A program made the translations under genes and the position numbers. A stretch of DNA of 64,000 nt, taken from the NCBI GenBank assembly GCA_030418545.1, contig QAIB01000002.1, forward strand, positions 434,001-498,000. The letters run 5' to 3'. The notes under the pieces are model-generated. The model ran no database searches, was not told the DNA's origin, and was given only the letters and a program-made list of their open reading frames with translations. Shown one piece after another: positions 25,831 through 36,744 of this stretch. The DNA comes from Xenophilus aerolatus. GTDB lineage: Bacteria; Pseudomonadota; Gammaproteobacteria; Burkholderiales; Burkholderiaceae_C. The number at the start of each line of letters is the position of its first letter. Positions within the stretch are counted from its first letter, which is position 1.

Positions 25831-26217
25831 TCAGGGGCGGACGATGCGATCGCCGGGCGGAGGCACCGCGATCACCGCCCGGCCATCGGGCGAGGTCACG
25901 TAGTCCGACGCGCTCGGCGGTGGGGGCGCCCCTGGCGGCGTCATCACGATGGCGCGGCCGTCGGCCGATTCCTGCGGTACCGGCTGCGGCGGCGTACCGC
26001 CATTCGCACCGTCCAGAAGACGGCCCGCATTGCGCACGCAGGCCTCGCGTTCCGGCGCGGGCCGCTGGCCGCTGTTGCACTGCGCGATCTGGCGCTCGTA
26101 GCGTTGTTGCGCCGCGCCGGGGGCCGCGCTCTGTGCCATGGCGATGCCGGAGGCCATGAGAGCGCACGCGCCGAGCAGCCCGGCGGCCATGGAACGAAGT
26201 GGGACGGAGTGCCGCAT
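25831..26217 (-). CDS. Small secreted protein, unknown
   Basis: A 128-residue protein starting MRHSVPLRSMAAGLLGACAL, a signal peptide with a likely cut after GIAMA. The mature part has a QRYERQIAQCNSGQ helix and a pair of cysteines, then a proline-rich region with a repeated SPDGRAV/SADGRAI motif (positions near residues 85 and 115). No function is recognised. It lies 80 bp downstream of the RND pump gene on the same strand. Confidence 0.65.
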   Translation of the reverse strand: MRHSVPLRSMAAGLLGACALMASGIAMAQSAAPGAAQQRYERQIAQCNSGQRPAPEREACVRNAGRLLDGANGGTPPQPVPQESADGRAIVMTPPGAPPPPSASDYVTSPDGRAVIAVPPPGDRIVRP

Positions 26218-26297
26218 GGTGCATGCAGCATGCGTCGTCCGACGCGCGCCGGCTGTCCGCGGCGGCCGCCGTGCACGGTAGGTGCACGGCGCGCCGC

Positions 26298-29200
26298 TCA
26301 GGCGGCGGGCCGGGGCTCGCCGCTGCCGCGCAGGTCGTCGTCGGCGTGCGGGTCGGGCGGCTGGCGGCGCAACTGGCGCAGCTTGCGGCGCAGCCAGTGC
26401 TCGAAGTCGTCGACGTAGGTGAACACGGCCGGCACCACCAGCAGGCTCAGCACCGTGGAGGTGATGAGGCCGCCGATCACCGCCGTGGCCATCGGCGAGC
26501 GGAAGCTCGAGTCCGCCGCGCCCCAGCCCACGGCGATGGGCAGCATGCCCGCGCCCATGGCCAGCGTGGTCATGATGATCGGGCGTGCGCGCTTGTGGCA
26601 GGCGTCCAGCAGTGCCTCCCATCGGCTCATGCCGTGGTCACGGCGCGCCACGATGGCGTACTCCACCAGCAGGATCGAGTTCTTCGTCGCCACGCCCATC
26701 AGCATGATCAGGCCGATCAGCGAGGGCATCGAGAAGCTCTTGTTGGCGATCAGCAGGCCGACGAAGGCGCCGCCCAGCGACAAGGGCAGCGCGGCCAGGA
26801 TGGTCGCCGGCTGCAGGAAGTCCTTGAACAGCAGCACCAGCACGATGTAGATGCACAGGATGCCGGTCAGCATGGCCAGGCCGAACCCGGTGAACAGCTC
26901 GCCCATGGCTTCCGCGTCGCCGATGTCGATGATGCGCACGCTGGCCGGCAGGTTCTTCACTGCCGGCAGCTGGCGCACGGCCTCGGTCACGTCGTTGAGG
27001 CCGCGCGTACCCAGCTCGATCTCGAAGTTCATGTTGCGCGCGCGGTCGTAGCGGCTGATCACGGCCGGCCCGCCCGCGAGTTCGAGCTTGGCGACCTCGC
27101 CCAGGCGCACCGGGCCGTGCGCACCGGGCACGGCCAGGCGTTCGAGCAGCGACAGGTCCTGCCGCGCATCGTCGCGCAGGCGCACCATGATCGGCACCTG
27201 CCGCTCCGACAGGTTGAGCTTGGCGAGCTGGTTGTCGTAGTCGCCCATGGTCGCCACGCGCAGCGTGTCGGCGATGGCGGCGCTGGTCACGCCCAGGTCG
27301 GCGGCGCGCGCGAAGTCGGGCCGCACCACGATCTCGGGCCGCACCAGGCTGGCCAGGGAGGTCACGTTGCCGATGCCGGGAATCGTGCGCAGCTCGCGCT
27401 CGACGGCGGTGGCCGCCTCGCGCAGCGCGTGCGGGTCCTGGCTGGACAGGGCCAGCACGTACTTGTCGTTCGAGCCGCCGAGCCCGACGCCGTAGCGCAT
27501 GCCGGGCAGGTCCTGCAGGGCGGCGCGGATCTGCGCCTCGATCACCTGCTTCTTCGGCCGTTCGCCGCGCGGCGACAGCTGCAGCGTGAGCGTAGCCTTG
27601 CGCGCCTCGACGAAGTTGCCCGAAAAGGGATCGGCCCCCGCGCTGCCGGCACCGACGGCGGTGTAGATGTCGTGGATGTGGTCGATCTTCAGCAGCCGCT
27701 GGCGCACCTGCTCGGCCGCGGCCAGCGTCTGTTCCAGCTTGGTGCCGGGCGGCAGTTCGACGCGCACCTGCGTCTGCACGTTGTCGTCGGGCGGAATGAA
27801 GCCCGAGGGCAGCAGCGGGATCATCGCCAGCGAGGCGAAGAAGAATACCGTGGCGCCCACCATCGTCAGGAAGCGGTGGCGCAGGCAGGCCTGCACCCAG
27901 CGCATGTAGGTGGCCAGCCAGCCCGGGTCGCGCTCGCTCTTGTCGACGATGGGCTTGAGGATGTAGGCCGCCATCATCGGCGTGAGCATCCGCGCCACCA
28001 CCAGCGAGGCGAAGACCGCGAGCGACGCCGTCCAGCCGAACTGCTTGAAGAACTTGCCCACCACGCCGCTCATGAAGGCGGTGGGCAGGAACACCGCGAT
28101 CAGCGTGAAGGTGGTCGCGATCACGGCCAGCCCGATCTCGTCGGCGGCTTCCATCGCGGCCTGGTAGGGCGTCTTGCCCATGCGCAGGTGGCGCACGATG
28201 TTCTCGACCTCCACGATCGCGTCGTCCACCAGGATGCCGATCACCAGCGACAGCGCGAGCAGCGTGATGATGTTGATCGAGAAGCCCAGCAGGTACATGC
28301 CGATGAAGGCCGGGATGACCGACAGCGGCAGCGCCACCGCCGACACGATGGTCGCCCGCCAGTCGCGCAGGAACAGCCACACCACGAGCACCGCCAGGAA
28401 GGCGCCTTCGATCAGCAGCTTGATCGAGGCGTCGTATTCCTCGGCGGCGATCTTCACGAAGTCCAGCGTGCGGGTGAGCTGGATGTGCGGGTAGTCCTTC
28501 TGCAGCTGCGCGAGTGCCTTCTCGACGCCGGCCCCCACCTCCACCTCGCTGGCGCCGCGGCTGCGCGCCACTTCGAAACCGACCACCTGCTTCCCGTTGA
28601 GCACGGCCGCGGCGCGCGGCTCGGCGACCGTGTCCTCGATGGTCGCGACGTCCTGCAGCGCGATGCGCCGGCCGTCGGACAGCGGGATCTGCATGCGCCG
28701 CAGCTCGTCGGCCGAGGCCACGGTGGCGATGGTGCGCACGGGCTGCTCGGTGCCGCCCAGGTCGGTGCGCCCGCCCGCGCTTTCCTGCTGCACCTGGCGC
28801 AGACGCCGCGACACGTCGGCCGCGGTGGCGTTGAGGGCCTGCAGGCGCGCCGGGTCGAGCGCCACGCGGACCTCGCGCGTCACGCCGCCCACGCGGTTCA
28901 CCGCGCCCACACCCGGCACGGCCATCAGGCGGCGGGCCACAGTGTCGTCGACGAACCACGAAAGCGCCTGGTCGTCCATGCGCTCGGAGGCGATGGCGAA
29001 GGCCAGCACCGGCTGCGCGGCCAGGTCCAGCTTGGTGACGATCGGGTCGCGCAGGTCGGTCGGCATGTCGGAGCGCACGCGGCTCACGGCCGAGCGCACA
29101 TCGTCCACGGCCTCCTGGATCGGCTTTTCGAGCACGAACTCGGCCGCGACCGTGGCCGAGCCGTCGGTGAGCGTGGTCGTGACGTGCTTCAGGCCCTGCA

Positions 29201-29420
29201 GCGTGGCGATGGCGTTCTCGATCTTGCGCGCCACGTCGTTCTCGAGCTGCGAGGGCGAGGCGCCGGGCAGGGCGGCGGTGACGATGACCACCGGCAGGTC
29301 CATGTCGGGGAAGTTCTGCACCTTCATCTGCCTGAAGGAGAACAGTCCGGCCAGCGTCAGCAGCACGAAGATCATGGCCGCCGGAATCGGGTTGCGGATC
29401 GACCAGGAAGAGACATTCAT
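26298..29420 (-). CDS. RND efflux transporter permease (HAE1 type)
   Basis: A 1,040-residue proton-driven exporter with the RND layout: first helix near residues 12-30, two large periplasmic loops, and the transmembrane motif LVIGILVDDAIVEVENI whose paired aspartates carry protons. GVATKNSILLVEYAI is the matching motif in the second half. The start at 29420 gives the family opening SSWSIRNPIPAAMIF. It is the last gene of the TetR-OMF-MFP-RND operon. Substrates cannot be predicted. Confidence 0.93.
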   Translation of the reverse strand: MNVSSWSIRNPIPAAMIFVLLTLAGLFSFRQMKVQNFPDMDLPVVIVTAALPGASPSQLENDVARKIENAIATLQGLKHVTTTLTDGSATVAAEFVLEKPIQEAVDDVRSAVSRVRSDMPTDLRDPIVTKLDLAAQPVLAFAIASERMDDQALSWFVDDTVARRLMAVPGVGAVNRVGGVTREVRVALDPARLQALNATAADVSRRLRQVQQESAGGRTDLGGTEQPVRTIATVASADELRRMQIPLSDGRRIALQDVATIEDTVAEPRAAAVLNGKQVVGFEVARSRGASEVEVGAGVEKALAQLQKDYPHIQLTRTLDFVKIAAEEYDASIKLLIEGAFLAVLVVWLFLRDWRATIVSAVALPLSVIPAFIGMYLLGFSINIITLLALSLVIGILVDDAIVEVENIVRHLRMGKTPYQAAMEAADEIGLAVIATTFTLIAVFLPTAFMSGVVGKFFKQFGWTASLAVFASLVVARMLTPMMAAYILKPIVDKSERDPGWLATYMRWVQACLRHRFLTMVGATVFFFASLAMIPLLPSGFIPPDDNVQTQVRVELPPGTKLEQTLAAAEQVRQRLLKIDHIHDIYTAVGAGSAGADPFSGNFVEARKATLTLQLSPRGERPKKQVIEAQIRAALQDLPGMRYGVGLGGSNDKYVLALSSQDPHALREAATAVERELRTIPGIGNVTSLASLVRPEIVVRPDFARAADLGVTSAAIADTLRVATMGDYDNQLAKLNLSERQVPIMVRLRDDARQDLSLLERLAVPGAHGPVRLGEVAKLELAGGPAVISRYDRARNMNFEIELGTRGLNDVTEAVRQLPAVKNLPASVRIIDIGDAEAMGELFTGFGLAMLTGILCIYIVLVLLFKDFLQPATILAALPLSLGGAFVGLLIANKSFSMPSLIGLIMLMGVATKNSILLVEYAIVARRDHGMSRWEALLDACHKRARPIIMTTLAMGAGMLPIAVGWGAADSSFRSPMATAVIGGLITSTVLSLLVVPAVFTYVDDFEHWLRRKLRQLRRQPPDPHADDDLRGSGEPRPAA

Positions 29421-29466
29421 GGGCGCAGCCCTCTCGATGCGGTCATGGGTGCGGTGGGCCGGCGGC

Positions 29467-30636
29467 TCACTTGGCGGCTGCCGGCGTGGCGCCGGCGGTT
29501 GGGTTGGCGGCCGGCGCATCGCTCACGCGGACCAGGTCGCCATCGTTGAGGAAGCCGGCGCCGGCTACCACCACCCGTGCGTCCTTCGCCAGCTCGCCGC
29601 GCACCTCGATGCGGTCGCCGACGCGGCGGCCGGCTTCCACGCGCACCTGGCGCACATGCTGGTCGGGCTGCAGCACCATCACGGTGTTGAAGCCATCGCG
29701 CGGCACCACGGCCACCTGCGGCACGGTGAGCGCCTCGCTCTTGCCCAGCAGGAACTCCCCGCGCGAGAACATCCCGGCCTTCACGCCGGTGTTCGCCTGC
29801 ACGTCGGGGATGTCGACGTAGACCAGCGCATTGCGCGTCTGCGCATCCACTGTCGGCGCGATGCTGCGCACCCTGCCCGTGACGCGCGTGCCGCCCGGTG
29901 CGGTGATGGTGGCGGGCATGCCCACCGACAGCTTGCCGAGCTCGGCCGCGCCGACCTCGGCGCGCCATTCCAGCCGGCCCTGGCGGATCAGCTTGAAGAG
30001 CTCCGTGCCGGCGCCGACCACGCTGCCCACGGTGGCGGTGCGCGACGAGATCACGCCGTCGTCGGGCGCGAGCACCTGTGTGTTGCGGTTGCGCACCTGC
30101 TGGGCGGCGAGCGATGCCTCGGCGGCCTCGACGCGCGCCTTGGCGGTCTGCTCGGCGGTCTGGTACTGGTTGATCTGCTGCTGGCTCAGGGCGCCGGTCT
30201 GCGACAGGGTGCGTGCACGGGCGGCGTTGCCGGCCGCGTCGGCGGCGGTGGCGCGGGCCTCGGCCAGCGCGGCCTTGGCCTGTGCCACGTCGGCCGCGAC
30301 GGTCTCGCCCGAGAAGGTGGCCAGCACCTGGCCCTTGCGCACACGGTCGCCGACGTTCACGCGGACCTCGGCCAGGCGCAGGCCGCTGGATTCGGAGCCC
30401 ACGCTGGCCTCCTGCCAGGCGGCGATGTTGCCGTTGGCGCCGAGCGTCACGTCCAGCTCGGCGGGCTCCGGCGTGGCCACGGTCACGGTGACGGCAGGCC
30501 GTGCGGCGGCGGCCTCGGCCCTGGCGTCCTTGGGGGGCGTGGCCTCGCCCTTGCCGCGCAGCGCTAGGGCTGCGCCGATGGCGGCCACCACGACCAGCGC
30601 CAGGACGATGAGGAGGGTGCGTTTGGAAGTTCTCAT
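29467..30636 (-). CDS. RND efflux periplasmic adaptor (MFP)
   Basis: A 389-residue membrane fusion protein. An N-terminal anchor (LLIVLALVVVAAIGAALAL) is followed by the lipoyl halves (VNVGDRVRKGQVLATFSG and VLAPDDGVISSRTATVGSVV) around a long alanine-rich coiled coil, then the beta-barrel domain (RVRSIAPTVDAQTRNALVYV). It bridges the inner-membrane pump and the outer-membrane channel encoded on either side in the same operon. A low-complexity Ala/Thr tail ends the protein. Confidence 0.92.
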   Translation of the reverse strand: MRTSKRTLLIVLALVVVAAIGAALALRGKGEATPPKDARAEAAAARPAVTVTVATPEPAELDVTLGANGNIAAWQEASVGSESSGLRLAEVRVNVGDRVRKGQVLATFSGETVAADVAQAKAALAEARATAADAAGNAARARTLSQTGALSQQQINQYQTAEQTAKARVEAAEASLAAQQVRNRNTQVLAPDDGVISSRTATVGSVVGAGTELFKLIRQGRLEWRAEVGAAELGKLSVGMPATITAPGGTRVTGRVRSIAPTVDAQTRNALVYVDIPDVQANTGVKAGMFSRGEFLLGKSEALTVPQVAVVPRDGFNTVMVLQPDQHVRQVRVEAGRRVGDRIEVRGELAKDARVVVAGAGFLNDGDLVRVSDAPAANPTAGATPAAAK

Positions 30637-30666
30637 GGGCAGATTCGCGAAAAACGGTGTGTGCGC

Positions 30667-32193
30667 TCAGGGGCGGGCGACGGGCGTGGCCTGGGGCTCG
30701 GGCGTGGCGGCCGCCTGCGCCTCGGGGCGCGACCAGCCGCCGCCCAACGCGCGGTAGAGCGATACCCAGGCGGTGGCGCGCTCGCGCTGCAGGCCCACGC
30801 GCGCGGTCTGCGCGGCGAAGAGGGTGCGCCGCGCGTCCTCGAGCTCGAACTGGCTGGCCAGGCCGCTGCGGTAACGCGCTTCGGTGGCGTCGAAGGAGGC
30901 CTGGTAGTTGCGCACCGCGCTGTCGGCGTCGGCCGAGCGGGCGTCGGTGCTCTGCAGGTTGACCAGCGCCTCCTCGACCTCCTTGACGGCGTTGCGCACG
31001 CTGGCGCGGTATTTCACCACCGCCTCGTCGTAGCGGGCCCTGGCTGACTCGGCGTTGGCGGCGCGGGTGCCGCCGTCGAAGATCGGCACCGTGAGCTGCA
31101 CCGGGCCGATGCTCCAGCTGTCCAGCGTCTCGCGGAAGCCGCCGGTGCGGATCTGCAGGCGGCCGATGTTGCCCGTGAGGGACAGCCGCGGGTAGCGCTG
31201 CGCCTGCGCGGCGCCGACATCGGCGCTGGCGGCCGCCACGGCCTGCTCGGCCGCATACACGTCCGGCCGCTGGGCCAGGGTGCGCGCCGGCACCTGGTCG
31301 ACCGGGTGCATGGCGGGCAGGGCGAGCTCGCCCGGTTGCGCGTCCAGCTTGCGCGCCAGTTCGGCCGCGTCGAGGCCCGTCATCGCGACCAGGCCCTGGC
31401 GAAGCACCTGGCATTGCGCGCGCTGCTGCTTGAGCCGGCCCGAGGCATCGGCCGCACCCGCGCGGGCCAGCGCCGCGTCGGCCGGTGCCGTGAAGCCCGC
31501 CTGTGCCGACAGATCGGTCAGCCGCGCGCTGTCCAGCCGCGAGCGGGTGTCGGACTCGGCCACCGCCAGCTGGCGCGCACAGGCGCGTTCGGCGAAGTAG
31601 GCGTTGGCGGTCTCGGCCGCCACCGACACGCGCGCCTCGTGCCATTGGGCGCTGCTTGCATCGAGGCGCGAGGCGGCGGCGTCGCGGCCGGCGCGCAGCC
31701 CCCCGAAGAGGTCGATCTCCCAGCTCGACTGCAGCCCGGCCTGCCCGATGGTGACGGGCGGGATCGAGGTCGAGCCGCCGGTCGCACCCGTGGTGCCGCT
31801 TGCGCCCGTGGTCCCCACACCGCCACCGACACCGCTGGTGGGCGAGTTGCTGCGGGTGGCGGACAGCACGCCGTCGAGGTTCGGTGCCAGCGCGGCGCCC
31901 GTCTGCACGCGCGTGGCGCGGGCCTCGGCGATGCGCGTCGCGGCGCTCGCGATGTTGGGGCTGGCGGCCTGCGCGGCCTCGATCAGTTCCGCCAGCACCG
32001 GGTCGCCTGCGTCGCGCCACCAGGTGGCCAGCGACGGCAGCGAGCCGGCGTGGGGCAGGGCGGCATCGGGCAGCGGGGCATTCCAGCGCGCGGGCGTCGG
32101 CGCCTCGACCGATGCGGGTGGCCGGGTGAGGCCGCAGGCGGCCAGAGCGAGGGACAGCGCGCACACGGCGCCGAGACGGGGCAATCGGGTCAT
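30667..32193 (-). CDS. RND outer-membrane efflux lipoprotein (NodT family)
   Basis: A 508-residue TolC-like outer membrane factor. The start at 32193 opens a lipoprotein signal, MTRLPRLGAVCALSLALAAC, with the lipidated cysteine at residue 20. Two outer-membrane-factor repeats follow, including WEIDLFGGLRAGRDAA and, in the second half, TVPIFDGGTRAANAESARARYDEAV. The start codon overlaps the TetR stop (ATGA), linking regulator and channel. A Ser/Gly/Thr-rich insertion (about residues 115-140) is unusual for the family. Confidence 0.92.
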   Translation of the reverse strand: MTRLPRLGAVCALSLALAACGLTRPPASVEAPTPARWNAPLPDAALPHAGSLPSLATWWRDAGDPVLAELIEAAQAASPNIASAATRIAEARATRVQTGAALAPNLDGVLSATRSNSPTSGVGGGVGTTGASGTTGATGGSTSIPPVTIGQAGLQSSWEIDLFGGLRAGRDAAASRLDASSAQWHEARVSVAAETANAYFAERACARQLAVAESDTRSRLDSARLTDLSAQAGFTAPADAALARAGAADASGRLKQQRAQCQVLRQGLVAMTGLDAAELARKLDAQPGELALPAMHPVDQVPARTLAQRPDVYAAEQAVAAASADVGAAQAQRYPRLSLTGNIGRLQIRTGGFRETLDSWSIGPVQLTVPIFDGGTRAANAESARARYDEAVVKYRASVRNAVKEVEEALVNLQSTDARSADADSAVRNYQASFDATEARYRSGLASQFELEDARRTLFAAQTARVGLQRERATAWVSLYRALGGGWSRPEAQAAATPEPQATPVARP

Positions 32194-32930
32194 GGGAGCA
32201 GGGAGGTTCTTGGCGCGGCACCGCGCGAGCGCGTCGGGCGTGCGGCCCGGGGCTTCGATGGCCGGCGGCGCCGCGCCTCGTCGGCCACGAGCGCGAGAGC
32301 ATAGGCGCTCAGGCGCTCGGCCCAGGTGTCGATGCGCGCGTCGGCGTCGAGCAGCTGCGGCTGCATCTGCTCGACCACGTCGCGCATCACGAAGAGCTGC
32401 GTGGCCAGGCCGCTGATCGCGAAGGCCAGGCGCTGGATGTCGTCGTCGGCGGCGGCCAGTTGCAGGTGGCGGCACAGCACGCGCACCAGCGCCTCGTGGG
32501 GCGCCTTCACGTCGCGCTCCAGTTCCGTGGCCCATTGGCCGGTCGGCTCCAGCAGCTCGCGCAGGTGCAGACGCATGCACTGGCGCACGATGTCGCCGTG
32601 CTTGAGCGGTTCCAGGTAGCCGGCCATGAAGATGCGCAGGGCCTCGGCGATCGGCAGTTCGGGCGCCTCGTACATGGCGATGAAGTCGGGCATCGCGCCG
32701 CCCATCGGCTCGGTGAAGGTCGCCGCGTACAGCCCGGCCTTGTCGCCGAAGTAATAGCTGATCGACGCGATGTTGGTGCCGGCCGCCGCCGCGATCTCGC
32801 GGGTGGAGGTCTTGGCGAAGCCTTTCTCGGCGAACAGCGCGAGCGCTGCGTACAGCAGGCGCTTTCGGGCTTCGATGCCGTCGGTGCGGGACGCGCGTGG
32901 AGGGGCGGGCGATGGAGCGGATTCGCGCAT
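32190..32930 (-). CDS. TetR-family repressor of the RND operon
   Basis: A 246-residue regulator. The N-terminal HTH is typical: KRLLYAALALFAEKGFAKTSTREIAAAAGTNIASISYYFGDKAGLY (about residues 23-68). The C-terminal domain (DUF1956-like, with MRLHLRELLEPTG) would bind ligand, and the protein ends in a basic tail. It opens the efflux operon with a 4-bp overlap onto the channel gene, so it most likely represses its own operon until a substrate binds. A perfect 12-bp palindrome lies 25 bp upstream. Confidence 0.92.
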   Translation of the reverse strand: MRESAPSPAPPRASRTDGIEARKRLLYAALALFAEKGFAKTSTREIAAAAGTNIASISYYFGDKAGLYAATFTEPMGGAMPDFIAMYEAPELPIAEALRIFMAGYLEPLKHGDIVRQCMRLHLRELLEPTGQWATELERDVKAPHEALVRVLCRHLQLAAADDDIQRLAFAISGLATQLFVMRDVVEQMQPQLLDADARIDTWAERLSAYALALVADEARRRRPSKPRAARPTRSRGAAPRTSLLP

Positions 32931-32954
32931 GGAGCGCGGATTACAACATCTAGG

Positions 32955-32966
32955 TCAATCGATTGA
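32955..32966. promoter_or_regulatory. Candidate operator of the TetR repressor
   Basis: TCAATCGATTGA, a perfect palindrome in an AT-rich patch 25 bp upstream of the TetR start codon, flanked by GG and TT. Position and symmetry suit a TetR dimer; binding is inferred. Confidence 0.5.
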
Positions 32967-33020
32967 TTGAATTACCCGCTCGCCAAAGGCGGTCTTAGGC
33001 TGCGCAATTGCTGGCTGCTT

Positions 33021-33080
33021 GCTATCAAAGAAATAGCTGCTAGTGCCCGATGGGCGGGCGCTGCAGCCGTTTTTTTCTTG
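33021..33080 (-). repeat. GCTATC-family repeat
   Basis: GCTATCAAAGAAATAGC, then GCTAGTGCCCGATGGGCGGG and CTGCAGCC followed by seven T (33069-33076). It lies between the fasciclin gene and the TetR gene, downstream of the fasciclin stop on the minus strand. Confidence 0.65.
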
Positions 33081-33112
33081 AATCGCGTCCGGTCGTAGCG
33101 GACGTGCGCTGC

Positions 33113-33673
33113 TTACTTCGGCAGCAGCACCTTGTCGACCACGTGGATCACGCCGTTGGACTGGTACACGTTGGGAATGGTCACCGTCGCGACGCCGCCC
33201 TTGGCGTCGGTCAGGGTGATCTTGTTGCCCTTGGTCTTGGCGATCAGCGTGCCGCCGGCGACGGTCTTGAGTTCGGCGGAGCCCTTGCCGGCCTTGATCT
33301 CCTTCTTCAGCTCGGCTGCGTCGAGCTTGCCCGGCACCACGTGGTAGGTCAGCACGCCGGTCAGCGTGTCCTTGTTTTCAGGCTTGAGCAGCGTGTCGAC
33401 GGTGCCGGCGGGCAGGGCCGCGAAGGCCTTGTTGGTCGGCGCGAACACGGTGAACGGGCCCGGGCCCTTGAGCGTGTCGACCAGTCCGGCCGCCTTGACG
33501 GCAGCCACCAGCGTGGTGTGGTCCTTGGAGTTGACGGCGTTGTCGATGATGTCCTTGGTCGGCGACATCGGTGCGCCGCCCACCATGACGTCGGCGGCCA
33601 TGGCGCTGAATGCACCCATGGTGAGCGCGGCTGCGAGGCCGGTGGCAGCGATGCGGTTGAACTTGATCTGCAT
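33113..33673 (-). CDS. Secreted fasciclin-domain protein
   Basis: A 186-residue protein with signal peptide MQIKFNRIAATGLAAALTMG, cut after SAMA. One FAS1 domain fills the rest: TTLVAAVKAAGLVDTLKGPGP, then FTVFAPTNKAFAALPAGTVD (H1 region), LTYHVVPGK and the closing NGVIHVVDKVLLP. FAS1 domains mediate adhesion and matrix contacts; in bacteria they are usually extracellular or periplasmic. Single gene, no operon partner. Confidence 0.92.
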   Translation of the reverse strand: MQIKFNRIAATGLAAALTMGAFSAMAADVMVGGAPMSPTKDIIDNAVNSKDHTTLVAAVKAAGLVDTLKGPGPFTVFAPTNKAFAALPAGTVDTLLKPENKDTLTGVLTYHVVPGKLDAAELKKEIKAGKGSAELKTVAGGTLIAKTKGNKITLTDAKGGVATVTIPNVYQSNGVIHVVDKVLLPK

Positions 33674-33881
33674 GGAGGTTCCTTCGGGTTGGATGCGCCG
33701 CGGCGAGGATGCGCTGCAGCTGCCTGTCCATACGGGCGGGCCGCGTGGCTGGATTCAGATCGACCCGGACTTTCGAATCGGGTGGGCCTGCGCATGCGAC
33801 TGCGGCAGCCCGGCACGCGATGTCCTTGCGCGCGTTCGCGCCGGCGTGCGACGGCGCCGATGCCGGCAGGATGCAGCCGGA

Positions 33882-34703
33882 TCAGCTGCGCTTGACGAAC
33901 AGCCGCCCGCGGCGGGGCGTGCTGTCACTGGCCGGCTGCAGTCCTTCGAGTTGCGTGACCACCCCCGATGCGTCGCGCGTGAGCGTCAGCAGGCGTTCAC
34001 CCATCGTGTGGCGGCCGCGCACGTCGTCCGGGCCGAACTTGTAGAACTTGATGACCAGCGACGAGCCGGTCGGCGTGGCCGTGCACTGCATGCGCGTGTT
34101 CGTCTGGAAGGCCGAGGCGTTGAGCGTGCAGCCCGTCGCGCCCTGGCCCGGACCGAGCGAGAGCGTGTACGTGACGAAGGACGCCACGCCCTCCGAAGGC
34201 GACGAGCCGCCCGTGCGGCCCAGCGACTCTTCCCACACGTAGCGGCCGTGCCAGGCCGCAACCGGACCCGAGGCCCGCGATACCTGCGGGGCGGGCGCTG
34301 CTGCGCTGGCGGCGGCCGTCACGGTCACGCGGCCCGACAGGGGCGTGACCGCGAAGTCGCTGCCGCCTCGCGCGGATGGCCACAGGCCGACCTGGAACTG
34401 CTGGCGAGCGCCGCATGCATCGACGCTCCACCGCTCGAAGTGGCCGCCACGATCGGTCGCAGGCACCGCCGGCTGCCGGGGCACGTAGCTGCGCGGCAGC
34501 ACCTCCATTCGCACGGCGTCGACGGTCGCGCAGCCCGCACTCGTGCGGGTGTAGTCGACGATCTTGTTCAGCACGTCGGTGGCCAGCTGCGAGCTGGCCA
34601 GGGTCTTGCCGCTGGCGTCGACCTGGCCGGGCGCTGCAGCGGTGGCGACGGCAGCCACCGTCAATGAAGTCAGGCCGAGGGTGAGGGTCGTGAGTCGCTT
34701 CAT
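33882..34703 (-). CDS. Secreted protein with DUF5991-like C-terminus
   Basis: A 273-residue protein from ATG 34703 with signal peptide MKRLTTLTLGLTSLTVAAVA. The N-terminal part (about residues 25-125) has two cysteines that could pair (SAGCATVD and DACGARQQF). The C-terminal part resembles a small beta-barrel domain: WHGRYVWEESLGRTGGS, VTYTLSLGPG and LVIKFYKFGPDD, which I associate with DUF5991. Function is unknown; it stands alone, divergent from the sigma-54 regulator. Confidence 0.7.
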   Translation of the reverse strand: MKRLTTLTLGLTSLTVAAVATAAAPGQVDASGKTLASSQLATDVLNKIVDYTRTSAGCATVDAVRMEVLPRSYVPRQPAVPATDRGGHFERWSVDACGARQQFQVGLWPSARGGSDFAVTPLSGRVTVTAAASAAAPAPQVSRASGPVAAWHGRYVWEESLGRTGGSSPSEGVASFVTYTLSLGPGQGATGCTLNASAFQTNTRMQCTATPTGSSLVIKFYKFGPDDVRGRHTMGERLLTLTRDASGVVTQLEGLQPASDSTPRRGRLFVKRS

Positions 34704-34844
34704 GATCCGTCTTATGCACCGGGGCAGGTCGCCGCCCATCGCGGCGCGGCCTGAAGATCCGGGTAGGACAAGAGCCACCGGCGCCACGTGCGCCCGCGCC
34801 TGCGCTTCCGGCGCGCCCGGATGCAGGCGCTACGATCCCGCCCC

Positions 34845-36368
<1,524 letters not shown>

Positions 36369-36379
36369 GCTCTGGCGCT

Positions 36380-36529
36380 TCAGTGGTGGAGCACGGCGCT
36401 CAGGCCCGACAGCACCATGCCCGCGCCGGCCAGCACCAGCAGCCAGCCGGTGAGGCGGCGCCAGGCGGCGGAAGGACGCCCGGGCGGACGGTCGCCTGCT
36501 GGGCGCGTTGGAGAAGTGCGTTCGGTCAT
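36380..36529 (-). CDS. Possible 49-residue membrane protein
   Basis: A short frame from ATG 36529 to TGA, beginning MTERTSPTRPAGDRPPGRPS, with one hydrophobic helix WLLVLAGAGMVLSGLSAVL near the C-terminus. The proline/arginine head plus single helix looks like a genuine small membrane protein, but there is no clear ribosome-binding site. It is on the opposite strand to its neighbours in the 407-bp gap between the sigma-54 regulator and the transporter. Confidence 0.35.
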   Translation of the reverse strand: MTERTSPTRPAGDRPPGRPSAAWRRLTGWLLVLAGAGMVLSGLSAVLHH

Positions 36530-36624
36530 TGCGCGAGCATCGGCGCGCTGCACTGAGTGGCCCCTGACGCGCTGTCGGCCCTGAAGCAGGCAGGTACGCG
36601 TTTTCCCTGATCAAAAAACAGACA

Positions 36625-36645
36625 ATTGCCTGAAATGCAGGCAAT
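36625..36645. promoter_or_regulatory. Candidate upstream activator site for the enhancer-binding protein
   Basis: A perfect inverted repeat, ATTGCCTG, five bases, CAGGCAAT, placed 83 bp upstream of the sigma-54 promoter. A further half-site ATTGCC occurs near 36699. Distance and dyad symmetry suit an NtrC-type enhancer. Confidence 0.6.
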
Positions 36646-36728
36646 ACAACCTGTTGCGATCGGCCGGATTTTGGTCATTTCTCTATGGAAATGCTGCCCA
36701 TTGCCCAGGATAAGGCCGCTTTCGGTGC

Positions 36729-36744
36729 TGGCACGAACTGTGCA
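36729..36744 (+). promoter_or_regulatory. Sigma-54 (-24/-12) promoter
   Basis: TGGCACGAACTGTGCA matches the consensus TGGCACG-N4-TTGCW at all but one fixed position (G for T), with GG and GC exactly ten bases apart and a pyrimidine in front. Transcription would start near 36755, about 20 bases before the start codon at 36776. It should make the transporter operon depend on RpoN. Confidence 0.8.

Noticed and set aside
26298-32930. Assigning the first RND operon to a named pump such as MexAB or a metal exporter
   Set aside because: The pump has no metal-export signature I can identify, and substrate specificity cannot be read from the sequence, so no symbol was given.
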